A DNA stretch of 64,000 nt from Chionoecetes opilio (taxonomy: Eukaryota > Arthropoda > Malacostraca > Decapoda > Majidae), in NCBI GenBank assembly GCA_016584305.1, contig JACEEZ010000371.1:18501-82500 (forward strand), in the 5' to 3' direction. Positions 40,965 through 52,690 of the stretch are shown here, piece by piece. The notes under the pieces are model-generated. The model did not search any database. It saw only the letters and a list, made by a program, of their open reading frames with translations, and had not been told where the DNA came from. The position numbers and the translations under genes were made by a program. Position 1 is the stretch's first letter; the number at the start of each line of letters is the position of its first letter.

Positions 40965-42365
40965 GAAAGTAATCGTCCAGACCATTTCATCTTCCTGATT
41001 TAAGCAATCAAATCATAGACATAACGAGTATATCAAACAATACGTCGTCACTTTTGTATCAGTCAGCCGTTTTTAAATAATCCGCAATCAAATCTGCAAA
41101 TTCCCCCGAGTTCGAGTTTTCATAACGCTCTCAAAGTTTGCCAGACGATCAGGTCAGGCTCGGTGACGTAGCATCAGGGAGGCCATCTTCCCGCGCTGAT
41201 CAGAGAGGCACGTAAAACACAGAGATAATATAGTACTTGAAGATATTTTGGGGTTTCTGATAGAAATTTCTTTTGGCTATTATGCCACATGCATGCACCT
41301 TATGGGTGCAGCTGCTGCCCATTACAGTGTGCACAGACAGCTGTGCCTTTCGAGAAAAGTTTGCACAACTGAAAAGAAAGGAGTGGCGTGTGTAGGGGAT
41401 AACACGCTATAGGTGTTAGGGGCGAGCCGTTCTGTGTTGAGAAACGGTGTGTGTGACACAGCGTCCGTGAAAGATGGTTGAGAGTGTGCAGCGCGGACTA
41501 GTCGCCTACCCGTGTGTGTGTTGGACGACGAGGTGTGAGGTGAGCCTGTGTACACGGGTGTGCTGGACAAGGGCCGGAGACCCTCCCGTACGTACAAGAC
41601 AGTGGACTCAGTCAACAACCATACCAGGGACCGGTGGCCTGTTAGACAGGGACCGCCAGGATGGCAGCAGCGGTGGGACCACCACGACTGTGAGGCTCAC
41701 CTCTTAACAGACAAGTAAACCAAGTTAAACAGTTGTGGAGTGGGCGATGCCCCTGTGGTGAGAGACCCCCCCGTGGTGGTTGTGGCTGTCACACTTTCTG
41801 CCTTCCCACCGGCCATTATTTTCCAACTCTATGCTGTAGTTAATGCTAGTATGTGGGTTTTCGAGTAATGACGTTGATGTAGCTCCACAAAAACTAACCA
41901 TAGGATTTTCTCGAAAGTACCTTCATTGTGATTCCCACACACACATGGTTTAACCTTATTACCAATCCCATGTTTTGTGAGAAAAGTGCCAGGTCCGCCC
42001 TGCTGAAAACCTCAGGCTCTGCACACCTGTTCGTCCACCTCGTACTCGGGCTCAACATATAGGATCCCATGACATTTGAGGTTCGTTTTCCTCATAGTAT
42101 ACGCGACCAGCGTCATTTCTTTCGGTGTCAGATGAGCATCGTACTCTAGCTTCGGTCACAGGCGACAGATCACTGTCTGAACCGAAGTACAATCGCTCAT
42201 CAATAACATTTCCGACAGGGTCAGAAGATCTGTCTGCACGGGCGGTTCCCTGTTCTGGACGTTCATCAATAACAGTCGTAGCCCTGTTGGAGGTGAAGAT
42301 TTTTTTTTCGCTCGCTTTTTACTACAAAAGGTCGTGTTTTTACGGAATAAGGCCTGGGAAACAAA
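40965..42365 (-). repeat. Right copy of the ~1.3 kb dispersed inverted repeat
   Basis: Inverted partner of 220-1530. It has far fewer homopolymer expansions and is the better template for judging the ORF it carries. Confidence 0.75.
41789..42200 (-). pseudogene. Small acidic ORF, second copy (interrupted)
   Basis: The start codon complements CAT at 42198-42200 and the stop complements TCA at 41789-41791. The 412 nt span compares with 408 nt in the other copy (382-789). Reading across indels, it keeps the acidic leader, the YYEENEP segment, an MFEPEYEVDEQ-like region and the CG-x-N segment. Frame is lost at several single-base differences. Function is unassigned; a P2X7-intracellular-domain-like relation is possible but unproven. 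Confidence 0.4.
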
Positions 42366-43270
42366 TTATTTTTGGGGATTAGGTGTTTGGAATGTGCATT
42401 TCAACATAATCGGCAAAAAATAATTGGGCCTGGACGATATTTAACGAAAACAGAGTGATCGCAAAAATGATTGCCCACTTAAGTGTTTAATTGCATTCAA
42501 AATTCGAAATTTCGAAGTTACACACAAAATTGGTGTAAAGTAGGAAATAGAAATGAGTTGTGCAGTGTGACATGAGACATGTGACGTGATGGTGAAGGGG
42601 CTGGAGGGTGAGTGGATTACATACCGAGGCACGAGGGATGGAGATGACCAGGAGTAACTTCATGGCGGTGTTCTGTGTCTGACTGATGGCAGGGAAGGGG
42701 ACGATGGCCTTGAAATACTCGGAAGGGTTAGGGGGGCCCTGGCGACACTGCTTACATTGAGATGGGACATTTAAATCAACATTAACCTAGTCTGAAAGAA
42801 ACTGACATTCTCAGCTGACTCCGGAAAGGGACCTCTTAGATTTTCTGCTTCTCTTGACTTTTATTTTGTTCACCTTAGCGTTTTCTAGTTCCATTCAGTG
42901 TTTTTGTTATGGCTGCGTTTAATAATTAATAAGCGATGAAGTAGGTTTAGGCCTCTCCTTGCGACATTTCAAGAAACCCCAGTTCACGGAAACCCAAGAG
43001 TTCAGGCGTTCCATTTGCGCACGAAACCCTGGGTCCGAGGGCAAAGCGCGTAGTGAAACAGCAAAAACCCGTGAAACTTTCTCTATCACATTGAGAGGTG
43101 AGTAGCTTGGGTAGCGTTTTCAGTTGACATAACAAAAAATGGTCGCTTGGGCCCTATTTCTTTATCGTGAAGGTTCCGCATGCACGAGTCGGAGAGGATG
43201 TCAGAACGGCATAAAAGAGGCATTCATGGCTGGGTGAGCCATGCGTTCCCGCGAATCTTAAACTTGATAT
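42366..43270. other. Unassigned sequence
   Basis: No gene recognised. The block GCGTTCCATTTGCGCACGAAA at about 43008 has a relative just beyond the satellite (GCGTTCCATTTGTGACACGA at about 43970), so the satellite may lie between direct repeats. Confidence 0.45.
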
Positions 43271-43299
43271 GATCCCTTCACATAGCAGGTAGCTGGAGT

Positions 43300-43760
43300 T
43301 ATATCTCCGTTATCTCTCTCGTCTTAGCTCTCGTTATCTTCTCTCTCTAGCTCATCGTTATCTCGCTATCTCGTCTCTTGTTTTTTTTTTCTTATCTCTC
43401 GTTATCTCTCTCTCGTTTATCTCTCTTCGTTATCTCTCTCTCGGTATCTCTCTCTTGATTATATCCTCTCGTTATCTTCTCTCTCGTTATCTCTCGTTAT
43501 CTCTTCTACGTCGTTATCTCTACTCTCGTTTATCCTCTCTCTCCATTATCGCTCTCTCGTTATCTCTCTCTCTCTCTCGGTATCTCATTATCTCTTTGTT
43601 ATCTCTCTTTCGTTATCTCTCTCTCTCTCTATCTCCTCTCTCTGCTCTCTCCTCTCTCTCTCTCTCTCTCCGTTCTCTCTCGGTATCTCTCTCTCGTTAT
43701 CTCTCTCTCGTTATCTCTCTCGTATCTCTCTCTCCTCTCGATCCTCTCTCTCTCTCATCT

Positions 43761-43804
<44 letters not shown>

Positions 43805-43886
43805 TCGTTATCTCTCGTATCTCTCTCTCTCTTCTCTCTCTCTCTCTTCTACTCCTCCTCTCTCTCTCTCTCTCCTCTCTCCTCCT

Positions 43887-43928
<42 letters not shown>

Positions 43929-43930
43929 CT
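43300..43930 (+). repeat. CTCTCGTTAT-type minisatellite grading into (CT)n
   Basis: Over 600 bp of CTCTCTCGTTATCTCTC units, more irregular at the start and purer (CT)n at the end. The open frames through it are Ser/Leu/Arg repeats and are not genes. Confidence 0.9.
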
Positions 43931-45489
43931 CGCCAGCTGAGTATGTTTGTAAACAAAAAACGGGGTTTTTGCGTTCCATTTGTGACACGAGGAAACCCAA
44001 CCCTGAACCCAGAACCAACCTGAACTGAAAGACATGGTTCATGCAACTTGGGCACAAATGGAAGAGGCCTGTTTTGGGCTTAGATAAATGAGAATTTCGT
44101 CGTTGTCTTTATATAAATCTTTGCCTATTTTCGATTGGAGGTTTATATTATTCCAAACTATTTCATGATCTTCAAACATTTAAGTGAAAGATGGCATGCA
44201 AGTAAATGCTGTGAACTAGTGAATTTACCTATCAAGAATGTCCTAAAACCATGGGGCAAACTCAAACCCTAGATCATTGCATGCATCTCTGCAGTAATTT
44301 CTATGAACAAACTTAATAGCAAGATTTATCAGCAGCTTATAATATTTTTTTTAAGTCTGTAGCAAAACATTGCACTTCTACCGCAACAACGTTATTTCCA
44401 CGTGACATCTTTGATTAATAATATTATCACAACTCTGTGTCGTGAATAAAAACATTTTCTATCAAAGCTTGTTTATTAACAATTTTTATTCATGGAATGA
44501 CTGTTCGACTCGAAACCTTACACAAGCACGTAATTTTTACTTCATCGATGCAGCATGAAACTCCGGAGGTTTTCGTAGATTAAACTTTACAACACTAGTG
44601 ATGGTAACAATTGTGGTGGCCGATCTTCATGTGGGTGAGAGGGTTTGATAACCCAGTTAGGTAAAAGTAAAAACAAAAATATCATATTTTTTACCATCAC
44701 TCTTGCAACCATGAATTTCCACTAAACCCTACTTTTCCCACAATTCATCCATTAGAGTAAATTAATAATTTTATTGCTGCGCCCTAAAACATGCGCCAAC
44801 ACATGATCCAGCTCTGCTGGTATCGAATCATGTAACCAAGATATTAAGCTACGATCCCCTGTAGTTTGTAATCCAATGACCTATATATTTCAGATGGATC
44901 ATACCCACCGCATGCTTTCACCTGTGGAGCAAAGTGATGGGAAACAAAAGGGCAAGCTACCTAGGATGCTCTCTGCTGAGTACACTGAAGGGTGAGTCTG
45001 GGCAGAGTTGCAGTCTTGTGCTGGTACAGGATATATGCTAAGTTCTGTTCAGAGGGAAAGAATGTGGACTACACTTGGAGGGCTACGTCAGGAAAAGTCG
45101 TGGAATGACTGGACAAACTAATTGTTTATAGTCATAAAAAAAGAAGATAAATTCCTTTTTTCAAAACCAAGTTACACCATGAAATTTTGCCACTTATTGT
45201 ATGCAACAGAAAATACTTAAAAACCTTTTCAACGACAGGATGTACATATCAACACTCCCTCTCTTCCTCCCATTGGTTCCAGTGATGCACTGGATGCTGT
45301 CTTGGTCTAAATCGGTACTGCTGTTCAAAGAATGCTGCTGGGCCATGTTAGGACCTAATTTGAAAAGATGCTGAAAACTAGGCTCCTCTGAGAAATAGGC
45401 GGTAAGGCAAGCTTTTGCAGCACTGAAAAGCATATAGTGTTTTAAGGGTGGTGTTTTTAAGTGAGTATATATTGAAATATAGCTGCAAG
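43931..45489. other. Unassigned, cleaner-looking sequence
   Basis: About 1.5 kb with few homopolymer anomalies. I see no coding domain, RNA gene or repeat termini. A 170-codon minus-strand frame at 45194-45706 overlaps the LINE start and is not supported by motif or context. Confidence 0.45.
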
Positions 45490-47425
45490 ATGGCAAGTTG
45501 CCAGGCATGCTCGGGACACCGGAACCAGCACAGGGCGAGGCTATCCTACAGCAGCAAATGGGCGCCTCGTGTCGGACATGGATGGGTAGATAGCTCGGTG
45601 GGTTGAGTACTTTGGGCAGTTGTTCACGGTGGGACCCTCCAATCGGGAAGCTCCACGCCACTGGATACGGGCAGTGGATGCCGATCCTCCCATTGACGAA
45701 CCGCACATTCTTCTTGGACGAAGTCAGAGAGGCTGTTGCAAAGTTGAGGGGTTGGGAAAGGCAGTGGTGTTTGTAATATCAGTGTGGAGCTCCTCCAAAG
45801 CTAGGGGTGGGAGGCCATGATCCGCGGTTTGCATGCCGTCTCTGACTGCCGTGTGCAATCAGGTACCATTCCTCCTGAGTGGGAAAAAGGGGGTGGTCGT
45901 CCCTATCTGGAAAGGGAAAGGGGGACATCAGGACTGCAACAAATTACCGCGTATTTACATCCTCGCATGCCAGGGCAGGGCTTGCCCATCTATTGCTGAC
46001 ACGGATCCGAGCCATACTGCGGAAGATAAGGGGCCTCCGCAGTATGGTGTTTCACGGACTGGTAAATGTCAACAACGGGACCGTATCTTAGCGCCACTTT
46101 TTTTTTTTTTTTCCGGTGCTGGTGGAACGCCGACGTGAGTTTCGACAGGGAGCTTGCAGCTTATGTTTGATCTCAAGAAGATGTTAACTCAGTGCTCGTG
46201 AGGCACTCTGGAATCTTCTGCGATCTTCTACAGGAAACTTACCTCGTGAGGTTCTCACGGCTCCTTGTAGCTTCCTTACTTTCTTATGTTCTTATGTTCT
46301 TATGTTATGACTTAGCGGGATTCCTGCAAGGTCTATTGGTTTTATGACTGGTCTGTTACTCTGGCGACTGTGAGTGCTGTGACAGTGTGGGGAGGTGTAT
46401 CCCGCTTCTTCTGTCAATACAGGAGTCAGGCAAGGGTGCGTCCTTGTCCCATCACTTATTCAACACTTGTATTGACTGGGATTGGCAAGTTGTAAGATCT
46501 AAGGATTGTGGAGCATCCCTCGGCAAACACCAAGATCAATGATCGGGATTTTGCCGATGATGCAATAATTCTTTGCGGAGTCGTTGGAGGTACCTGGTGA
46601 TGGCTCTCGAGGCGCTGCACGAAGGAGGCCAAAGCCTTTAGGGGACTCCTGAGGTCTCACTGGCTCAAGACCAAGGTCTAGGTATTTGGAGGGTTACTAG
46701 ATGAAAAGTACAGGTCTGTCATGCGTGCATGCGGCGAGGGACATTGAGATCTTGGAAAGTTTTACATACCTTGGTAGCGCAGTCCATAATGTGGCGGAGT
46801 CGCAGTCAAGAAACCTTATGGGGATTGGCATAGCCCACGAGTGTTATGGACTCGCTCAGCAGGAGTATTGGCGTTGTCGGACCAGTGTAGGAGAAGGAAA
46901 GATCAGGATCTTTCAAGTCGCTTGTTGATACCTATCTTTCTCTTTTCTTCTCTCTTTACTCTATGCTGTGAGACCTGGACACTAAATAGCGACTTGATGA
47001 GGCCGAAATTTTTTTGGGGGAATGCCTTTGGTAATATGTTGTCTTCGCAGAATCATGGGTTATCGCTGGGATGGATTTCGTGTTAAAGCAGCTGATTTGC
47101 ACCGTGAGAACTGAATCGAGGTCCTAATACCTGCATATAATCCGTCAGCGCAACTCGGCTATATGGGGCATGTGCACGCTACCCTGAACCGATCCTCCCA
47201 TGGGTTGTATCTGTAAGAGACAATCCGGCGTGGAGGAGGGCCAAGGGGGCGAATTCACAAGGCTCGTGGATGGGGAAATTTGATGCTACCTGTCGAGAGT
47301 TGTTTGGTATGGGAAGGGAGCCTGCATGTGGACTCGCGCGTCGGTGACCCCCGGGAGTGGTGTCGTAGGGTGGGCGAAGGCGACGCGCCCCCCGGCGTAT
47401 GCCCCTTAATGATGAATGATTGATT
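45490..47425 (+). pseudogene. RTE-like LINE, copy 1, 5'-truncated
   Basis: It matches the reverse transcriptase half of the LINE at 57569-60996. It starts near the GCCAGGCATGC block and joins the shared TGTCGGACATGGATGGG at about 45570, apparently with an internal deletion. Landmarks: a VVVPIWKGKG-like segment near 45900, a DLKK motif near 46175 interrupted by a CR1 tail, and the RT catalytic FADD at 46550-46561. The YLGSAVHN segment is at about 46775, CETWTLN at 46970 and GYRWD at 47055. It ends with AATGATGAATGATTGATT (47408-47425), the TGAT-type 3' tail. A T run at about 46100 and many frameshifts disrupt it. The intact protein would copy LINE RNA by target-primed reverse transcription. 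Confidence 0.8.
46226..46305 (+). mobile_element. CR1 3'-tail fragment inserted in RTE copy 1
   Basis: ACTTACCTCGTGAGGTTCTC leads into ACGGCTCCTTGTAGCTTCC and TTCTTATGTTCTTATGTTC. It matches the 3' end of the CR1 copy at 61640-61715. The RTE sequence resumes afterwards at TAGCGGGATTCCTGCA. Only the last ~80 bp of CR1 is present, the usual outcome of abortive LINE reverse transcription. Confidence 0.75.
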
Positions 47426-48435
47426 TATATATTGAATATGAATTTCTTATGAAGATCTAAAATAATTTGAATACCTCTTAGAATTTCCATCAGCTCTATG
47501 GTATATATACTGTTTTAAGATTTATTTGGTGGGTTAGCCCATGCAATCGTATGCACGGTCTTGTTGCTGTATAAAAGTCATAGTTGGAGGGGCTCGAGCA
47601 GGAACCATTAAGTACTCTTTTTGTAATATGAGATAATCATCATCATCTTTCTGTTTTAATGTCAGATTTTCCATGTCTTCTGTGGTTAAACGGTCGATGA
47701 ACGCTTCCAATCTGTTGTCGGCGTTAATGATAATAATTATAATAAGGTAATGCTGAAAATAATGGTGTCAACTTGGGGATTATAGTTGTGTGCGTGAGTG
47801 ATGAGTAACCCATAGCAAATTCCCATCACTGGGGTACTAAGTGATGCTGAGGATCGTTGCGAGACAAAGCCTATAATGTCAGTAGAGCAATGATCTTTAG
47901 TTACCTTTTGTGTGTTCCCATCCCCCAAGGGTTACCTGACGGGCAAGCTGTAGGGAGGAGAGAGCGCTGGGATGGATAACACTTTCTGACCACAAGGAGA
48001 TGTTTGTAGACACTTTTAAACTCAAACCATGGATACTTTTAAATGGCTCTAAAGTATATTTTTGCAAAAAATAAATAGGTGTGAATACAAGAAAGAGAAG
48101 AGAGTAAAAGATTTCAGATATCTGTGATAAATATCAGAATTTTCTCACCCCAACATCGTCTCATACGCATTACAGTGAAGACAATGGTGATAAGTTACCA
48201 AGAAAACTTTGATCTTTATCATTTGACATTTATGGTTGATATCATTGTTCATGTAATTATACTGTTGGGTGTTAATTGTGTCATGGGGTGGGAGGTGTTT
48301 CTAGTTCGTACTTCTCCTTCTTTCTTATCTTCTTTCTTCTCTCTACTCTTTCTTACGTGCGACAGGACACACGTCAGGTCTTTTCTCGACAACAGGACTC
48401 TCATTTTACACTGATGACACAGAACAGCTCACCCA
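47426..48435. other. Unassigned sequence
   Basis: AT-rich to mixed sequence without recognised coding, RNA or repeat features. Confidence 0.45.
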
Positions 48436-48439
48436 GCTA

Positions 48440-48516
48440 CATGGCCTCTTACATCAGCCTTCACGTGTGCGATAAGAAACTGGCCTCTTACATCAGCTTC
48501 AACGTTGCGATAAGAA
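48440..48516 (+). repeat. ~38 bp tandem duplication
   Basis: TGGCCTCTTACATCAGC(C)TTCA...GCGATAAGAAA occurs twice head to tail with few differences. Confidence 0.8.
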
Positions 48517-48596
48517 AACATAACGTATGTCCCTTCTCTGCAGCCCACATTGAACTCAGGCTATAATTCACAATTCGGAAAAAATAATTTTTTCTT

Positions 48597-48690
48597 TTCC
48601 TTGCCCTGCGGGGGAATCGAACCTCTGCCACATCAGAATTGTTTTTACCACTCGAGCCCAGCGCGAACCGATTCCGCCAATAAGGTTAAC
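48597..48690 (-). mobile_element. tRNA-like SINE head, second family
   Basis: The minus strand reads GGGCTCGAGTGGTAAAAAC (A-box-like GCTCGAGTGG), then after about 30 bp GAGGTTCGATTCCCCCGCAGG, which contains the B box GGTTCGATTCCC. The spacing suits a tRNA-derived pol III promoter. A functional tRNA fold is not evident. The downstream minus-strand end is undefined. Confidence 0.45.
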
Positions 48691-49251
48691 CCAATGGGTT
48701 ACGTGGCTTCTGATGTATTTATCTTCATTACAATTGGGGTACAGGTTGACTGTGCCAAACATTTGATCTCCCACAATGCTGTGTAAGGTTTTCTGTATTA
48801 TTAGAAGAAATGCTGGACTTACATTTCAAGGTCAAGTACCAAAACCCTAGGACCAATTACGTATGTACCTACATATGTAAAAGGGGAGCACCTGTACTAA
48901 TTTAATGTGGTAAAATAATATTTGATGCGAAGGAGAAAAAAACCCATATAAGTACACGATGTAAACTAGGGAAAGAAGTAAAGAAGAACTGGACGGCTGG
49001 GGAGAAGAAGTTGCTTTTAGAGAGGGTTAGACAAACAAAAAAGTCAGAAAAGTAAAAAAAAAAGTTAGAAAAGGTGCGTTGCACACCAGGTCAAAGGTGA
49101 CATTAAAGATAAATAAAAGAACAGTGAAACCAGAGAAGAGACAGTTGACAGCAGTAAAACAAATAAAAGGAACACCAAGAGGCGATTGTTGCTATTGCCA
49201 CTGAATCCATAGGTACCCTGAGGTATTGGGAAAATAAGTTAGCAACTAAGG

Positions 49252-49686
49252 CAAGGTCGGTAACCTGCGGGCTCCGGAGCCGCATCTTTCAAGAGATTTG
49301 TGCGGCGCCTGCCACTACTTAAAAATGTCCGAATTATCATAAAACGAAAAAAATAAGAGCTTACAATACTGGCATCAGATAACCGCAGTTACAATAGTGT
49401 ATGTGAACCTAGGGCCTAGGTACCTAGGAGAATATGGTGATGAATTCTGGTTGCTACGTATTAATTATTATTCTAATTATTATTATTATTATTATTATTA
49501 TCAAAGTGTATTTGATTATCTTGTTCTAGGTATATAATAACTCCCATTGGGGGTATGAAAGAAGAACATTATATTGTTTCGTAATTTCCGTTCCATAATT
49601 TACACTGCGGCCTCCATCAGCCCTACTTTTATGCCAGTTTGAGAAACTGGCTCTTCTAGATCGAATTCTGGATTGCCGACCTCTTG
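49252..49686. mobile_element. Non-autonomous hAT element, 435 bp, with 8 bp TSD
   Basis: The left end CAAGGTCGGTAACCTGCGGG and the right end (complement) CAAGAGGTCGGCAATCC are imperfect terminal inverted repeats of the hAT type seen next to GGCTCCGGAGCCGCA. The flanks AACTAAGG (49244-49251) and AACTAGGG (49687-49694) form an 8 bp target duplication with one difference, the size expected for hAT. The interior includes a (TTA)n tract at 49478-49502 and no ORF, so mobility would need a transposase from elsewhere. Confidence 0.75.
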
Positions 49687-49694
49687 AACTAGGG

Positions 49695-51489
49695 CACCAC
49701 TTCAAAAGTGTAATCTAGCCTTTCCCCACCTTCATATGGACACTGTTATTACACCTAGGCAATTACTACATATCTATGTACCTAGAGCTAAGAAAAGGTG
49801 CTTGCCACAACAAACTGCATTGTTTTAGCTTTTTATTTGTGTCACTTGGGGCAGCTGGACTGCCAGGAACATGTGCCACGCCAGCACCTGCATAGGCCTC
49901 TGTGGGGTTGGGAAGGAAGAAAAGTGATAGTTGCGGCAGAAGAGGGAGGGATGGAAAAGGGAAAAGATATTGACCTAGGCTTTATATTTTAACCATAACA
50001 AGTTAGTTTATGTTGTATTGTCCATCATTATTATAAGTAATAATAATTAATTATTGTTGTTGTTATGATCATTCGTTATTATTTATACTATTATTTATTA
50101 TGTTACTCAAGCAAGAAATGAAGTACTTTATTAAGATGAAAAAACTTGTCAGTACCTATTGTCTGGTAATATGGTGACCTCTACACTCATGAACAGACAG
50201 ATATTCTTATCTTTTAGAATTTATCATCATTTAATGAATCTATATTATCATCTCCAGACTCTTTTTGCAAACATCTTTGCTCTGACAACATTTGCTTGCG
50301 AAGAGAGCGCTACTCTTCCACAAAATCCTCGCAACATAATTAACTACGGGTTCCAAATAGTCATGTCCCACACGCACTTCTTTGCCCAAAGTTGCGGCAT
50401 GGCACTAGTTGTGGACGAGCAGCCCTTCCTTACTGACTTGATGGTGTAAGGGAATACCGTGCTGTTGTGGTCTGAAATAACAAGACGCCCTTGATACTAC
50501 AATCACTTGTACAATTTTAAATTGCTGTGAATGGCAAATATTATCAATGCAACAATATTGTTAGAGTGGAAGATATTGAGATAGAGATCTCTGTACTCAC
50601 ATTTGGATACATTTCCACAATGGGTCAACTGGGAAGCTGGGTTTTGGAGTCATGGGAGATTCGGAGAAGGGATCACGCATATATAATCCCCCACTGAAAC
50701 GTTCCGCCCCTGCCAAAAAAACATTATATCATTTGAAAGTTTCGTAACCACCATACCTCAACCTCCTTCCCTACCCAAACTCCTCTCAATGTTCATAGCC
50801 TTTTACCTCCTAATTTTATCTTTTCCCTCCTTATTCTTTTTTCATCGTCTTTTTTTTCAGAAGTACTCAAAGGAAAAGGCCTGAGACTGAGATGAAAATT
50901 GTCTTGCCTTCTCATAGCCTGTGTGAGGCAGCACTCAACGACACTACTTCCTCATACATCATACCTGTGGGACAAAGAGTCATTCATTGACAGAAGGTAA
51001 GGGGCGGTGCTTACCTTTTGTGAAAGAGCTACTCCTGATCATGCCTAAGTTCCTTAGGTATGTGTGACTTCTCGGATATATTGGGAACATTCAGTCTCTA
51101 GAAATTAACATAAGCCGTGCCATTTAACTGGGATATTTGCTCACAAGTTCCCATCAGTCTTCCCTGTGTGACACATTCACCTTGGCCATCCACATATGGC
51201 TTCCAGAAGTTACCACCAAGAACTGCCACCTCCCTAATACGTATGTCTGTGGAGGGCCTGAATCAGGACACTTTCAAACCAGAAGGTTGGGCCAACCCTA
51301 ACAGAGGCATGATTGGCCAAGGGCTATAATGACTGCATGTTTAAAGCAGTTCTTTTTTATAATTTTACTCAACCTCAACAATGTAAACCACCTTGAACCA
51401 TTTAGTTGCCCATCCTGATCCCTCGACCATCGTATACTTGGACGTCCGTTGACGATTTTTTTGTTTTGTTTTCGTTTAACCACCTTAGC
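49695..51489. other. Unassigned sequence
   Basis: Mixed-composition DNA. Short open frames (for example 50159-50449 and 51117-51329, plus) have no motif I recognise and no splice or repeat context that would support calling them exons. Confidence 0.45.
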
Positions 51490-51800
51490 GCTGTAGGCTA
51501 TTATCTTCCTTCAAGATTTTATTTTTCATTCTCCGTGAAGGGCCAGGATGTTGACTTCATATTCGAAAGGCTGTGATGGTTGAGGCCACGGGCATTCGTC
51601 CGTGGTACGAGGCTGGATTTTATAGTGACACCTCGTGATGGTTTTCAGGCCACCGCGCCGGCGAGGGCGGACAATTCTGATTCACACAGCCCCGCCTCTC
51701 GCCCGGCGCTCCAACATCTCCACACATAGATCGTCGCGTATCTAGGTCTGGAAACGGGTGATAAGCATCTCTGGAAAGGCACAAGCTTCTTGCTGCACGG
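51490..51800 (+). repeat. ~300 bp direct repeat, copy 1
   Basis: It begins CAAGATTTTATTTTTCATTC and contains a GGCTGGATTTTATA block, a CTCTCGCCCGGCG block and ACACATAGATCGT, ending around GATAAGCATCTCTGGAAAGG. The same order recurs at 52400-52690. Confidence 0.7.
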
Positions 51801-51809
51801 GGAATTTAA

Positions 51810-52010
51810 TTAACCCCCTTTTTTTTTTTGGCCCCCTTTAGGGGGAAATTAAAAAAAGGGTTTTTAATTTCCCCGGGGGTTTTTTTTTTTTTTTCCGGGC
51901 CCCGGGTTTTTTGCCCAAACAAAAAATTTCCCCCCCGGGGGGTTTTTTCCCTTTTCCCAGGGAAACCTTTCCCCCACGGGGGTTTTTTTAACCCCCTTCT
52001 TCTTCTCTGA
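51810..52010. repeat. Alternating T/G/C/A homopolymer blocks, probable consensus artefact
   Basis: Runs such as TTTTTTTTTTTTTTT, CCCCCCC and GGGGGTTTTTT follow one another for 200 bp. Nothing biological that I recognise has this pattern. It resembles failed base calling. Confidence 0.5.
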
Positions 52011-52399
52011 TTATAACGAGAAGAACTGTACATACTTTATTTTTTTACAATAATGGGGTAAAAACAATAGGCCCGTTTTAAAAATACACACACTGTTATA
52101 TCCGCCGCTCAAGTTTAACTAGGGGGTAAAAACCCCTCCTGACCCCCATAACAATCCCACCCCCCTCCGCCCTTCCCCTCCCCCCCTTCACGGGGGCCCG
52201 ACAGGGCGCCCCACTTCGAAAAACCAGAAAATTTCCCTTATTGTTTAAACTTAAAAACCAAATTTCCCAACCCACTACCAAACGATAAGTATCCAAAGTT
52301 AGTTCCCTAGTTGGGGTTTTGTTGGGGATGAGTTTAGAGGGATGGGTTTTTGTATAGGTAAGCCCTTCAAATTAAATATATTTTGTACAAAAATTTCCA

Positions 52400-52690
52400 A
52401 AATTTCCCTTTAAGATTTTATTTTTCTTTCTCCGTGGGGGCTCGGGGGTTTGGGCCTTCATTTTTCTGAAAGGCGGAGGGTTTGGGGGCCCCCCTCGCCC
52501 GGGGTTACGGGGCTGGATTTTTATATGAAAACCTTTTGATTTTTTTTCGCCACTCGCGCCGGGCGCAAAGGCGGAATCTGCTTCACACCGCCCCCTCTCG
52601 CCCGGCGTTTCCAAAACCCCTCCACACATAGATCGTGGCCGAAAAACGGGTGATAAGCTCTCGGAAAAGGGCACGCTTTTTTGTTTGCAC
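52400..52690 (+). repeat. ~300 bp direct repeat, copy 2 (distorted)
   Basis: Same landmarks as copy 1 (TAAGATTTTATTTTTCTTTC, GGGGCTGGATTTTTATA, CTCTCGCCCGGCG, CACACATAGATCGTGG) with runs lengthened and intervening bases lost. It may be a genuine second copy or a badly called repeat of the same locus. Confidence 0.65.

Noticed and set aside
43455..43940. 161-codon Ser/Leu ORF
   Set aside because: Pure translation of the CT-rich minisatellite, with low-complexity frames on both strands.
45194..45706. 170-codon minus-strand ORF
   Set aside because: Its first half is antisense to the RTE LINE; the rest has no recognisable domain.
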